Positions 18,133-29,110 are shown, counted from the first letter of the stretch. The stretch: 64,000 nucleotides of DNA from Terrabacter sp. MAHUQ-38 (GCF_014518425.1 NZ_JACVCU010000002.1:496001-560000); one strand, 5' to 3'. The notes: generated by a model from the sequence alone, not told the origin. A program made the numbers and translations.

Positions 18133-18606
18133 TCAGGACTCGTTCTTCTCGGCGTCGGAGGACTCCGCGGGAGCCTCGGTCGCCTCTTCGGCGGCCTTGG
18201 GCTCGTCAGCCTTGGCCTCCTCGGCCTTGGGGGCCTCGGCCTTCTTGGCAGCCTTCTTGCGCGGCGTGGGGCCGTCGGTGCCGGCGTCGCTCTTGCCACC
18301 GGCGGCGGCGACAGCAGCCTCGTAGAGGTCCTTCTTCGGCGTCTTCGGCTCCTTGGTCTGGAGCTTGCCCTCGTCGACGATCTTGATGAGGGCGGCGACG
18401 GCCTCGGTCGGCTGGGCGCCCTGGCTCAGCCAGTACTTCGCGCGCTCGAGGTCGAGGTCGATGAGCGACGGCTGCTCGGTGGGGTGGTACTTGCCGATCT
18501 CCTCGATGGCACGGCCATCGCGCTTGGTGCGCGAGTCCATGACGACGACGCGGTAGAACGGGGCACGGATCTTGCCCATGCGCTTCAGACGGATCTTGAC
18601 GGCCAC
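18133..18606 (-). CDS. rpsP: 30S ribosomal protein S16
   Basis: S16 is a 30S assembly protein. The first about 85 residues are the family core ([49 protein letters not shown]). The last about 70 residues are a Lys/Ala then Glu/Ala-rich tail ([19 protein letters not shown]), making it 157 residues rather than about 80-90. GTG at 18606 is preceded by GAGGAG about 10 bases upstream; frames extending further are not supported. Confidence 0.95.
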   Translation of the reverse strand: MAVKIRLKRMGKIRAPFYRVVVMDSRTKRDGRAIEEIGKYHPTEQPSLIDLDLERAKYWLSQGAQPTEAVAALIKIVDEGKLQTKEPKTPKKDLYEAAVAAAGGKSDAGTDGPTPRKKAAKKAEAPKAEEAKADEPKAAEEATEAPAESSDAEKNES

Positions 18607-18728
18607 TGTGGCGGTCTCCTCAATCGGGTAGTGAGCGCGGCAAGACCGGCCATGAACCAGCCGGGGAGCCGACGCTCGTGTGTAGGCGTCCGGTCCAGCC
18701 GAGAGGGGCCGGACGGGTACAGCCCTCC

Positions 18729-18756
18729 ATTCTGCCAGACCCGAGGGGATGCTCAG
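18729..18756 (-). promoter_or_regulatory. Putative rpsP operon promoter
   Basis: On the minus strand CTGAGC and CAGAAT are 16 bp apart in the context TCTGGCAGAATGG, close to the rplS candidate. It would give a leader of about 115 nt before rpsP. Confidence 0.45.
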
Positions 18757-18802
18757 GACACGTCCCCGACCGCGACGTCTACGCGGGACGTCAGGCGCGT
18801 GC

Positions 18803-19750
18803 TCAGGGGTGCGGCGTCGCTGAGGCGTGCGCCGCACGGACGGCGAGCGCGTGGCGCACGACCTCCTGCTTGGGGACGTCGTAGGCCGCGTCGAGGACGG
18901 GCACTGCCGATGGGTCGAAGCCCGCGCGGGCCAGACCCATGCGCACCTCTGGGCCGGTCAGACGGCTCTCCACGACGCCGCCCACGGGCGACGCGCGCAG
19001 CAGCTCGAAGAGCGTCGCCGGGCTCTCGACCGTCGACGAGGAGTAGAGCGGGATGCCCAGCTCGGCGGCCACCGCCGCAGCCAGGCTCGTGCCGCCGTAG
19101 CCGCCCGCGCCCGAGACGACGCACGCGATGCGCCGGTGGCCGTGGGCCCGGTAGGGCGCCGCGGGCCAGTCGGTCGAGAGCATCGTGAAGCGCTCGTGGT
19201 CGCGCCAGGCGCGTCGCCCGTCGGGCCCGGGCAGGTGCAGGAAATGGCGCGAGAAGCCCTCGTGGACGAAGCCGAGCGAGCGGACGAGCCCGGCCGAGCG
19301 GTGGTTGGACGGCTGGATGTTGGCCTCGACGCGGTGCAGTCCCATGCCGAGCGGCGGGTCGGCGAACACGAGGTCGAGCGTGAGGGACAGCCCCTCCGAG
19401 AAGAGGCCGCGGCCGGCATACGGGTCATAGGAGTCGTAGCCGACGGTCGCGCTGCGGAAGGCACCCTCGACGACGTTCGCGACGTTGATGCGGCCGACGA
19501 GGCCGTGCGAGCCCTCACGGTCACGGGCGTGCACCATGAACGTGCGGTACGTCGGGCCCTGGTTCTCCAGGACGATCGGCAGGTTGTGCGGGTTGGGCAT
19601 CGCGAAGTCGGCGAGCCGCCGCTCCGAGAGGGTCACCGCCTCGGCGTATGCCGCCGCGTCGCCGGCGGTGGGCGGGCGCACCTCCACGCGATCGCCTACC
19701 GCGGTCAACGGCGTACCGGCGGGTCCGGCGGCGCCCAGGTCACCGGACAA
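18803..19750 (-). CDS. GNAT (RimJ/RimL-type) acetyltransferase with a C-terminal degenerate P-loop-like domain
   Basis: Residues about 20-195 are a RimJ/RimL-like N-acetyltransferase: [49 protein letters not shown] as acetyl-CoA loop, and [24 protein letters not shown]. Residues about 205-315 form a second region starting [19 protein letters not shown], then [12 protein letters not shown]. This resembles the start of a P-loop kinase (strand, glycine loop, Thr/Ser, helix) but lacks the Walker lysine. I do not know its function. It ends the amidohydrolase transcript, overlapping that gene by 11 bp. Confidence 0.8.
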   Translation of the reverse strand: MSGDLGAAGPAGTPLTAVGDRVEVRPPTAGDAAAYAEAVTLSERRLADFAMPNPHNLPIVLENQGPTYRTFMVHARDREGSHGLVGRINVANVVEGAFRSATVGYDSYDPYAGRGLFSEGLSLTLDLVFADPPLGMGLHRVEANIQPSNHRSAGLVRSLGFVHEGFSRHFLHLPGPDGRRAWRDHERFTMLSTDWPAAPYRAHGHRRIACVVSGAGGYGGTSLAAAVAAELGIPLYSSSTVESPATLFELLRASPVGGVVESRLTGPEVRMGLARAGFDPSAVPVLDAAYDVPKQEVVRHALAVRAAHASATPHP

Positions 19751-20828
19751 CGCGGCCCCGCAGGACGATGCCGAGCGGGTCGGCGACGGCGGCGACGTCG
19801 TCGCGCGGGTCGGACGCGTAGACGACGAGGTCGGCGTCCTCCCCCTCGACGATGCCGGGCCGGCCCAGCCACTCGCGCGCGCCCCAGGTCGCGGCGGAGA
19901 CGACCTCGACGTTGCTGAGTCCGGCCTTCGTCAGCTCGACCATCTCCTGCGCGACAAGACCGTGCGGGAGGCTTCCGCCGGCATCGGTGCCGACGTAGAT
20001 CGCGACGCCGGCCTCGTGGGCCGCGCCGATCGTGGCGTACCGCCGCTCGTGGAGGTCCATCATGTGCCGGTGGTAACCGGGGAACCTCTCACGGGCCGGG
20101 GCCGCGAAGGCCGGGAACTGGGCGATGTTGACGAGGGTCGGCACGATCGCGATGCCCTGGGCCGCGAAGGTGTCGATGGAGTCCTCGCGCAGGCCCGTGG
20201 CGTGCTCGATGCAGTCGATGCCGGCGGCCGCGAGATCGCGCAGCGACTCCTCGCCGAAGCAGTGCGCCGTGACGCGGACGCCTTCCTCGTGCGCCGCCGC
20301 GACCGCGTCGGCGACGACCTCCCGAGACCAGCTCGGCGCGAGGTCGCCCACGTCGCGGTCGATCCAGTCGCCGACCAGCTTCACCCAGCCGTCGCCGCGG
20401 TGTGCCTCGAGCCGGACGTGGCGGACGAGCTCGTCCTCCTCCACCTCGTGCGCGTAGTTGCGCAGGTAGCGGCGGGTGCGGGCGATGTGGCGCCCGGCGC
20501 GGATGATCTTCGGCAGGTCCTCGCGCTCGTCGACCCATCGCGTGTCGCCCGGCTGTCCCGCGTCGCGGATGAGGAGCGTGCCGTGGTCGCGGTCGGTGAC
20601 CGCCTGCCGCTCGGCCTCCTCGCGCGGCACCTCGCCGTGCGGTCCGAGCCCGACGTGGCAGTGGGCGTCCACGAGACCGGGCAGCACCCACCCCTCGAGG
20701 GTCTGGACGTCCGATCGGTCGGCGGGTGGCGTGAACGAGATGCGTCCCCCTACGACCCACAGCTCGTCGACGACCTCGTCGCGCCCGACGAGCACGCGGC
20801 CGCGGACATGGAGCACCGGTGCACTCAT
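19740..20828 (-). CDS. Metal-dependent amidohydrolase
   Basis: This 362-residue TIM-barrel amidohydrolase has VLPGLVDAHCHVGLG (first metal ligands HxH), a Lys in DGWVKLVGDWIDRD, His in RVTAHCFGEES and IEHATGL, and the catalytic Asp in IYVGTDAGGSLPHG. C-terminal EGEDADLVVYASDPRDD is the typical imidazolonepropionase/prolidase-like ending. Substrate is unknown. A gene of this type beside ffh is conserved in mycobacteria (Rv2915c). TAGGGT ends seven bases before the ATG, so the mRNA is likely leaderless. Confidence 0.88.
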   Translation of the reverse strand: MSAPVLHVRGRVLVGRDEVVDELWVVGGRISFTPPADRSDVQTLEGWVLPGLVDAHCHVGLGPHGEVPREEAERQAVTDRDHGTLLIRDAGQPGDTRWVDEREDLPKIIRAGRHIARTRRYLRNYAHEVEEDELVRHVRLEAHRGDGWVKLVGDWIDRDVGDLAPSWSREVVADAVAAAHEEGVRVTAHCFGEESLRDLAAAGIDCIEHATGLREDSIDTFAAQGIAIVPTLVNIAQFPAFAAPARERFPGYHRHMMDLHERRYATIGAAHEAGVAIYVGTDAGGSLPHGLVAQEMVELTKAGLSNVEVVSAATWGAREWLGRPGIVEGEDADLVVYASDPRDDVAAVADPLGIVLRGRVVR

Positions 20829-20865
20829 GGCACCGACCCTAACCTCCGACCTGCGATCGCCGTTC

Positions 20866-21747
20866 TCAGGCTGCGGCCAGTCGGAGCGTCGTGAGGATCT
20901 CGGTCCAGTGCGGCATCAGGGTCGCGAGGTGGCCGGCACCCTCGCGCACGACGAGGGTCGGCCGGGCGAGCCGGTCGCGGAGCCACCACCCGTGCTGGAG
21001 CGGCACGAGCTGGTCGCGCTCGCCGTACCAGAGCCACACCGGCGCCCGCACCGACGACAGCTCGAAGTCCCAGCCCGCCGAGAAGGCCAGCGAGTCGCGG
21101 GAAGCGCCCCGGAAGGTCGGCACCGCGTCACGCAGGTCGCTCGCCCAAGGCTCGAGCATCTCCGGTGGGAACGCGGATCGCTCGGCGTCGGGCGCCATCG
21201 CCGAGAACCCGTCGACGACCTCGGCGTCGCTCGTGCCGGGCGAGGTGTCCGGTGGCGGCCCGAACTGCTCGTCGTTGAGCGCCACCGCCGCCGCGATCTC
21301 ACCCGCCCGGGCGAGGCGTACGGCCGGGTCGTCGGCGACCCGCGGGTCGAGCTCGGCGAGCGGCCCGACGCCCGCGACGACGCCCACGGCGCGGACACGG
21401 TCGGGGGCGAGCGCCGCGGTGGCGAGCGCGTAGGGCCCGCCACCCGACGCGCCGAGCGTCGCGAAGGAGTCGGCACCGAGCAGGTCGGCGAGCTCGAGGG
21501 CGTCTCGGGCGACGCTGGTCAGCGTCGTGACGGCGTCGCTCGAGGCTCCGTAACCGGGTCGGGAGAACGCGACGAGGCGCACGCCGGCACGACGAGCGGC
21601 GCCGTCGCCGAGCGCCGCCTGGAGCCGACCTGCGGGCGTGCCGTGGAAGTACACGACCGTCGTGCCGTCCGGGTCACCGCCCATCCACGTGTCGAGGCGT
21701 CGGCCGTCTGCGAGCTCGTGCCAGCCGAGCCCCTTGCTCGTGATCAC
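20866..21747 (-). CDS. Alpha/beta-hydrolase fold protein
   Basis: This 293-residue protein has TVVYFHGTPAGRLQ (oxyanion region), the nucleophile elbow ATLGASGGGPYALA, Asp in WYGERDQLVP and the catalytic His in EGAGHLATL, so the triad looks intact. It resembles small esterases or haloperoxidase-like hydrolases; substrate unknown. GTG at 21747 follows TACGCT by seven bases (leaderless), which rules out the longer frame to 21777. Confidence 0.85.
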   Translation of the reverse strand: MITSKGLGWHELADGRRLDTWMGGDPDGTTVVYFHGTPAGRLQAALGDGAARRAGVRLVAFSRPGYGASSDAVTTLTSVARDALELADLLGADSFATLGASGGGPYALATAALAPDRVRAVGVVAGVGPLAELDPRVADDPAVRLARAGEIAAAVALNDEQFGPPPDTSPGTSDAEVVDGFSAMAPDAERSAFPPEMLEPWASDLRDAVPTFRGASRDSLAFSAGWDFELSSVRAPVWLWYGERDQLVPLQHGWWLRDRLARPTLVVREGAGHLATLMPHWTEILTTLRLAAA

Positions 21748-21830
21748 GTCACCGAGCGTATTCCCGCACGGGCCCACGTGACCCGGACGCCGACCGGCTC
21801 TCGAGATCAGCTGAACGCTCGGGTCGCCCG

Positions 21831-22805
21831 TCAGCCGCGAAGGAGGCGGGGCACCGCGAAGACGTCGACAAGGGCGGATCCCCGCAGCACGGTGACCTCC
21901 ATCGTGCGCCCGATCGCCTCGTCGAGCAGGATCCGCTGGAGCGACTGGGCGTCCGACAGCGGCATGCCGTCCGCGGCGACGACGACATCGCCCCGCATGA
22001 GGCCGGCCTGTTCGGCCGGGCTGCCGGAGACGACCTGGGCGATGCGCAGCGCGGTGCGCCGGCCGAGGCGCGCCGCGACCTCGTCGGACACGGGCACGGG
22101 CGCGGTCACGAGGCCGAGGTAGGCGCGGCGGACGTGGCCGTCCTCGACGAGGGACTCGATGATGTGCCTGGTCGTCGCGTTGATCGGTACCGCGAGGCCG
22201 AGCCCGACCCCCGCGACGGCCGTGTTGATGCCGACGACACGTGATCGCGAGTCGGCGAGCGCCCCACCGGAGTTGCCCGGGTTGAGGGTGGCGTCCGTCT
22301 GGATGACGTCTTCGACGAGGCGGGTCACGGTCCCCGACCGGGTCGGCAACGACCGCCCGAGCGCGCTGACGACTCCTGCGGTGACGCTGCCCTCGAGCCC
22401 GAGCGGGTTCCCGATGGCGACCACGACGTGCCCGACCTTCAGCCGGTCGGCGTCGCGGAACTCAGGCGGGGGCGGGATGGGCTCCTCGGCGCGAACCACG
22501 GCGAGGTCCGAGAGCGGGTCCGCGCCGACGAGGTGGACCCGCACCGAGGTGCCGTCCGAGAAGTGGGCGGTGCCCCGGTCGACGCCCTCGACGACGTGGG
22601 AGTTGGTCAGGAGCAACCCTTCGGCGGTGAGGGTGACGGCCGAGCCCCCGCCCTCGACCGTTCCGGCCCGTCCCGCGCGGCTGACCCGCAGGCTGGCGAC
22701 GAGCGGGATGAGGCGCTCGGCGACCGAGCTCACGGCACGGGAGTAGGCGTCGAGGACGTCGTCGGCGCGCGGCTCGTCGGCCGACGGCATCTGGAAGCGG
22801 GCCAT
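21831..22805 (-). CDS. Intracellular HtrA/DegP-like serine protease with PDZ domain
   Basis: This 324-residue protein has a trypsin-like domain with the triad His in LLTNSHVVEG, Asp in GADPLSDLAVV and Ser in LNPGNSGGAL, followed by one PDZ domain (LRIAQVVSGSPAEQAGLMRGDVVVAADG). Unlike most S1C proteases it has no signal peptide or membrane helix; residues 1-50 are hydrophilic and helical. ATG at 22805 follows AGGAGG by seven bases. It lies about 120 bp after ffh and could act in cytoplasmic quality control; that is inference. Confidence 0.87.
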   Translation of the reverse strand: MARFQMPSADEPRADDVLDAYSRAVSSVAERLIPLVASLRVSRAGRAGTVEGGGSAVTLTAEGLLLTNSHVVEGVDRGTAHFSDGTSVRVHLVGADPLSDLAVVRAEEPIPPPPEFRDADRLKVGHVVVAIGNPLGLEGSVTAGVVSALGRSLPTRSGTVTRLVEDVIQTDATLNPGNSGGALADSRSRVVGINTAVAGVGLGLAVPINATTRHIIESLVEDGHVRRAYLGLVTAPVPVSDEVAARLGRRTALRIAQVVSGSPAEQAGLMRGDVVVAADGMPLSDAQSLQRILLDEAIGRTMEVTVLRGSALVDVFAVPRLLRG

Positions 22806-22926
22806 CGGACCTCCTCGCGGTCCCGGGCCGCCCACGACAGGCAGCCTCAGCGTTGACAGCGAACGGCGTCCGACCGGCATTCCCGACGGGCCGTCGGGTT
22901 CGCCGGAGGCGAACAAGGCAGAGGCG

Positions 22927-24564
22927 TCAGCGACCGCCGCCGAGGAACTTCTCGAAGCCCTTGGGCAGGTTGGAGGGGTCGAAGCCGGCCATGGGGTCCT
23001 CGTCCGAGGCGGGCGCCGAGCCGTTGCCGCTCCCGGGCACGCCGAACGCGTTCTGCGCCGAGGCCGCACGACCCGCCGCTGCCTTCTCGGCGGCCGCGCG
23101 CTCCTCCGCGGCCCGCTTGGCGGGGTTGCCGCTCTTGCTCTTCTTGCGCTGCGGCTGCTGCTTGGCGCGCTTGCCCGTGCCTGGGATACCGGGCATGCCG
23201 GGCAGGCCACCGCCACCACCGCGCGCGAGCGACTTCATCATCTTCTGTGCCTGGCCGAACCGCTCGAGCAGCTGGTTGACGTCCATGACGGTGACGCCGG
23301 AGCCCTTGGCGATGCGGGCCCGGCGCGAGCCGTTGATCTGCTTCGGGTGCGTTCGCTCGAACGGGGTCATGGAGCGCACCATCGCCTCGACCCGGTCGAA
23401 CTCGCGGTCGTCGAAGGCATCGAGCTGGTCGCGCATCCCCTGCATGCCCGGCATCATCTTGAGCATCGACTTCAGGGAGCCCATCTTCTTGATGGCGCTC
23501 ATCTGCTGGAGGAAGTCCTCGAAGGTGAAGTCCTCCTCCGCCAGGAACTTGCGCGCCATCTCGTCGGCCTGGCGCTTGTCGAACGCCTTCTCGGCCTGCT
23601 CGATGAGGGTGAGCACGTCACCCATGTCGAGGATCCGGCTGGCCATGCGGTCGGGGTGGAAGACCTCGAAGTCGGTGACCTTCTCACCCGTCGAGGCGAA
23701 CATGATCGGCTCGCCGGTGATCTCGGCGACCGACAGGGCGGCACCACCGCGGGCGTCGCCGTCGAGCTTCGAGAGCACCACACCGGTGAACGCGACGCCG
23801 TCGTGGAAGGCCTGTGCGGTCTCGACCGCGGCCTGGCCGATCATCGCGTCGATGACGAAGAGCACCTCGTCGGGCTGGATCGCCGAACGGATGTCGGACG
23901 CCTGCTGCATGAGGTTCGTGTCGACGGCGAGCCGGCCTGCGGTGTCGACGATGACGACGTCGTACTGCTTGGCACGAGCCTGCTCGATGCCCATCCGCGA
24001 GACTGCGACAGGGTCGCCGAACGAGCGGGTGCCCTCGCCGGAGTCGAGCACGGCGTCGTGCCCGCCCATGTTGCCGCGCTCGGGCGCGAACACCGGTATG
24101 CCGGCGCGCTCGCCGACGACCTCGAGCTGGGTGACGGCGTTGGGGCGCTGGAGGTCGGCCGCGACGAGGATCGGCGTGTGGCCCTGGTCCTTCAGCCACC
24201 TGCCGAGCTTGCCGGCGAAGGTCGTCTTTCCGGAGCCCTGCAGGCCCGCGAGCATGATGACGGTCGGCGGCTGCTTCGCCAGGACGAGCTGACGCGTCTG
24301 CCCGCCGAGGATCGCGACGAGCTCCTCCTGCACGATCTTGACGACCTGCTGGGCGGGGTTGAGGGCCTGGCTGACCTCGGCACCGAGGGCGCGCTCGCGC
24401 ACCTTGCCGGTGAAGCGCTTGACGACGGGCAGCGCGACGTCCGCGTCGAGCAGGGCGAGCCGGATGTCGCGGATCGTCGCGTTGACGTCGGACTCCGTGA
24501 GCCGGCCCTTGCCGCGGAGGTTCTTGAACGTTGCGGTCAACCGGTCAGACAGGGATGCAAACAC
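22927..24564 (-). CDS. ffh: Signal recognition particle protein Ffh
   Basis: Ffh binds signal peptides on nascent chains and pairs with FtsY. It is 545 residues. The N domain is followed by the G domain (GLQGSGKTTFAGKLG, VAADLQRPNAVTQL, VIVDTAGRLAVD, LSKLDGDARGG) and the Met-rich M domain (MKSMLK-like MGSLKSMLKMMPGMQGMRDQL, then the RNA-binding SRRARIAKGSGV). A Lys/Ala-rich tail ends it. GTG at 24564 lies six bases after TAGCCT, so the transcript is probably leaderless. Confidence 0.97.
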   Translation of the reverse strand: MFASLSDRLTATFKNLRGKGRLTESDVNATIRDIRLALLDADVALPVVKRFTGKVRERALGAEVSQALNPAQQVVKIVQEELVAILGGQTRQLVLAKQPPTVIMLAGLQGSGKTTFAGKLGRWLKDQGHTPILVAADLQRPNAVTQLEVVGERAGIPVFAPERGNMGGHDAVLDSGEGTRSFGDPVAVSRMGIEQARAKQYDVVIVDTAGRLAVDTNLMQQASDIRSAIQPDEVLFVIDAMIGQAAVETAQAFHDGVAFTGVVLSKLDGDARGGAALSVAEITGEPIMFASTGEKVTDFEVFHPDRMASRILDMGDVLTLIEQAEKAFDKRQADEMARKFLAEEDFTFEDFLQQMSAIKKMGSLKSMLKMMPGMQGMRDQLDAFDDREFDRVEAMVRSMTPFERTHPKQINGSRRARIAKGSGVTVMDVNQLLERFGQAQKMMKSLARGGGGGLPGMPGIPGTGKRAKQQPQRKKSKSGNPAKRAAEERAAAEKAAAGRAASAQNAFGVPGSGNGSAPASDEDPMAGFDPSNLPKGFEKFLGGGR

Positions 24565-24724
24565 CCGGCAAGGCTATCCGCTCCGCGGCGTGGGGCCGAC
24601 CGGGCGCCGTCCGCCGGGCACCGACCTCCCGGCCGATCGGGTCAACCGACCGGACGCTCGCCCGTGCCCACGCTCACGCAGGCCCGGCGGACCGGCCGGT
24701 TCCGGTCGGTTGACCCGCCTGCGG

Positions 24725-27088
24725 TCAGGCGCCGTCGCAGGTGTCGATGATCATCGCCACGGCCTGGGCGGCGCGCGCCGGCGCGAGCTGCCCGCCGCCG
24801 AACTCCGTCACGTAGAACGTGTCGAGGGTCTGGCCGGCATACGTCGCGATGTGCGCCGACCGGACCGACAGCGACGCCCGGGCGAGCGTGATCCCGATGT
24901 CCTGGAGCAGCCCGGGCCGGTCCGTGGCCCGCACTTCGATGACGGTGGCCGTGTCCGATGCGCTGCTGATGACCATGGCGCGCGTCGAGTCGACGGAGCC
25001 GGATCCGGGGCTTCGGACGCCGGCCGACTTGCGCCGCTGCAGCTTGCCGAGCGGCGACCGGTCGCCGCTCGCGACCCTGGTGAGGTCGCGGGAGATGACC
25101 TCGGGCAGCGGCGTCTCGTTGCCCGGTGAGTCGACCCACCACTCGTTGACGGCCACGCCGTCGACGGTGCGCACGATGGCCGAGCGAACGACGAAGCCGT
25201 GCGCGGCGAGCAGGCCGGCCGTGTCGGCGAAGAGGCCGGCGCGGTCGCGGTCGATGATGTCGACCCGGTGTGCCCCACCGAGCGACGTGACGGTGACGTA
25301 CGGCTCCCCCGAGGCGACGCGGTCCAGCGCGTCGTCCGAGAGCGGAAGCAGCTCGATCGGCTCCACCACGAGTGGGCCCTCCTCTTCGGTCCGGTCGGCG
25401 AGTGCCGCCCGACAGGCGTCGTAGAGGCGAGTGACGAGACCGGCTCGCCAGTCGCTCCAGGCCTTCGGGCCGGCGGCTGACGCGTCCGCCTCGGTGAGGG
25501 CGCGCAACAGGTCGAGCGTCGTCGCCGAGCCGTCGACGGCCTCCGAGAGGGCGGCGATGGTCGCCGGGTCCTCGGGGTCGCGTCGGGTGGCGAGGTCGAC
25601 CAGGGTCAGGTGTTCGCGCACGAGTCGTACGACGGTGCGACGGTCGGCGTCGCTGACGCCCATCCGCAGCAGGGCGACGTCGGCGAGGTCGGCGCCGGTC
25701 ACCGAGTGGTCCTGCGATCCCGGCACCTTGCCGATGTCGTGGAACACCGCTGCCAGCATGAGCAGGTCGGGGCGGGCGACGTCGCGGACCATTCCGCTCG
25801 CCGCGACGACCGTCTCGACGAGGTGGCGGTCGACCGTGTGGCGGTGTACGGCGTTTCGCTGCGGACGGCTGCGCACGGCCTTCCACTCGGGGATCCACCG
25901 TTCGATGACACCCGCGAGGTCGAGGCCCTCCCACACCGTGACGAGGCCTGGTCCGGCGGCGAGCAGGTCGGCGAAGAGGTTGCGGGCCACCTCGGGCCAC
26001 GGTTCGGGCAGCGGGGGCGCTTGCGCCGCAAGGTTTTTCAATGTCGTCGGAGACAGGGGTATGCCGCCCCGCGCCGCAACGACCGCCGCACGGAGCGGCG
26101 TGACCGGGTCGGATGACAGGTCGGCCGAGGGCCCGAGGACCGCCTCGCCGTCGTGCCGGTAGAGGCCGTAGCCGAGCGGCGAGAGCTGCGGGCGGCGCGG
26201 GCCGACGCGCAGCGTCCTCGCGCGCTGGGACTGCATGGCCCGGCGCAGGGTGCCGTCGACGGCATACGCGATGGTGCGGGCCGACGTCGACAGGTCGGTG
26301 AGCAGGTCGTCGGCGTCGGTGTAGCCGAGCAGCGCCGCGCACGCGTCCTGGTCGTCGCGCGTCAACCGGTCCCGGCCACGGCCGGTGACGACGTGGATGG
26401 CGTCACGCACGTCGAGGATCCGCTCGTATGCCTGGTCGACCTCTCCGTGCGGACGGTCGGTGAGCCAGGCGGCCGTGAGGGCCCGCAGCACCGACATGTC
26501 GCGCAGCCCGCCGTGGGCCTCCTTGAGGTCCGGTTCGATGAGGTGGGCGAGGTCGCCCTGCCGCGCGTGGCGGGAGACGACCGACTCCTGCATCTCGCCG
26601 AGGCGCGTGCGGGCGTTGGCCCGCCAGTCGTGCGCGACCGTCGAACGGGCGGCGTTGACGACGTCGGCGTCACCCGCCACGTGCGTCAGGTCGAGCAGGC
26701 CGACCGCCGCCGAGAGGTCGTCGGACGCGACGGCGCGGCAGTCGGCAACGGTGCGCACGCTGTGGTCGAGCCGCACGCCGGCGTCCCAGACCGGGTACCA
26801 GAGCTTGTCGGCGAAGGCCCCGACCTCCTTGCCCGACAGGCCTCGTGGGTGGTGCACGAGGACGAGGTCGTAGTCGCTGAGCGGCCCACCGTCACCGCGC
26901 GCGAGCGAGCCGACGGCGGCGAGCGCGACACCCTCGTGCCGCCTCCCCGCGCAGGCGTCGCGCCAGAGCTCCTGGAGCCACCCGAACCCGAACTCCGCGA
27001 GCGCCCGGCGGCGGGTCTGGCCCGCGCCGGGCGTCGCGAAGGTTCGGGTGCCGGCGAGGTCCAGACGTCGTGAGGTCACATCCGTCAT
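24725..27088 (-). CDS. glnD: [Protein-PII] uridylyltransferase GlnD
   Basis: GlnD modifies and demodifies PII in response to glutamine. This 787-residue protein has the nucleotidyltransferase motif VGSLARGDGGPLSDYDLVLVH (about residues 58-78), a PII-uridylyltransferase helical domain, an HD domain (AVFHDIGKVPGSQDHS) and two C-terminal ACT domains (HRVDIIDRDRAGLFADTAGLLA and IEVRATDRPGLLQDIGITLA). In actinobacteria the enzyme is often an adenylyltransferase. It is the last gene of amtB-glnB-glnD, 75 bp after glnB. Confidence 0.95.
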   Translation of the reverse strand: MTDVTSRRLDLAGTRTFATPGAGQTRRRALAEFGFGWLQELWRDACAGRRHEGVALAAVGSLARGDGGPLSDYDLVLVHHPRGLSGKEVGAFADKLWYPVWDAGVRLDHSVRTVADCRAVASDDLSAAVGLLDLTHVAGDADVVNAARSTVAHDWRANARTRLGEMQESVVSRHARQGDLAHLIEPDLKEAHGGLRDMSVLRALTAAWLTDRPHGEVDQAYERILDVRDAIHVVTGRGRDRLTRDDQDACAALLGYTDADDLLTDLSTSARTIAYAVDGTLRRAMQSQRARTLRVGPRRPQLSPLGYGLYRHDGEAVLGPSADLSSDPVTPLRAAVVAARGGIPLSPTTLKNLAAQAPPLPEPWPEVARNLFADLLAAGPGLVTVWEGLDLAGVIERWIPEWKAVRSRPQRNAVHRHTVDRHLVETVVAASGMVRDVARPDLLMLAAVFHDIGKVPGSQDHSVTGADLADVALLRMGVSDADRRTVVRLVREHLTLVDLATRRDPEDPATIAALSEAVDGSATTLDLLRALTEADASAAGPKAWSDWRAGLVTRLYDACRAALADRTEEEGPLVVEPIELLPLSDDALDRVASGEPYVTVTSLGGAHRVDIIDRDRAGLFADTAGLLAAHGFVVRSAIVRTVDGVAVNEWWVDSPGNETPLPEVISRDLTRVASGDRSPLGKLQRRKSAGVRSPGSGSVDSTRAMVISSASDTATVIEVRATDRPGLLQDIGITLARASLSVRSAHIATYAGQTLDTFYVTEFGGGQLAPARAAQAVAMIIDTCDGA

Positions 27089-27163
27089 GTCAGGTCTCGC
27101 CGTCCCCTTGAGTTGCGTGTGTTGTGTGGTGCTGTGCTGCGAGCGGTCGGTGCCGGTCGGTGC

Positions 27164-28908
<1,745 letters not shown>

Positions 28909-28953
28909 GCGCAGGAGTCTGGGGACGGGCCGTTTCACCTGACGGCTCCGTTT

Positions 28954-29000
28954 GTTACAGCCATGTCAACAACCTCAGGGCGGTGTTAGCGGATGGTTTC
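28954..29000 (-). promoter_or_regulatory. GlnR-like operator upstream of amtB
   Basis: On the minus strand there are two pairs of half-sites with 6-nt spacers: GAAAC-n6-CTAAC (28985-29000) and TTGAC-n6-GTAAC (28954-28969). This fits the actinobacterial GlnR pattern (gTnAC-n6-GaAAC). Its place just upstream of the -35 region is suited to activation of amtB-glnB-glnD under nitrogen limitation, which is the known GlnR target in Streptomyces and mycobacteria. No glnR gene is in the window. Confidence 0.5.
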
Positions 29001-29079
29001 GGCCACCGGGGCGGTCCGGATCGTGGGACGGCGCGCTCGTGCTGCCGCGCCGCCGGTGCCGCCGGTGCCGCCGGTGCAC

Positions 29080-29110
29080 GTATGCCGTCCGGCTGAGCCG
29101 GACGGCATAC
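29080..29110 (-). terminator. Perfect inverted-repeat terminator after ftsY
   Basis: Two 15-nt arms (29080-29094 and 29096-29110) are exact complements separated by one base, so the RNA would fold a roughly 13-bp stem with a small loop. It lies 49 bp past the ftsY stop. The arms begin and end with the GTATGCC and GGCATAC heptamers. Confidence 0.75.
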
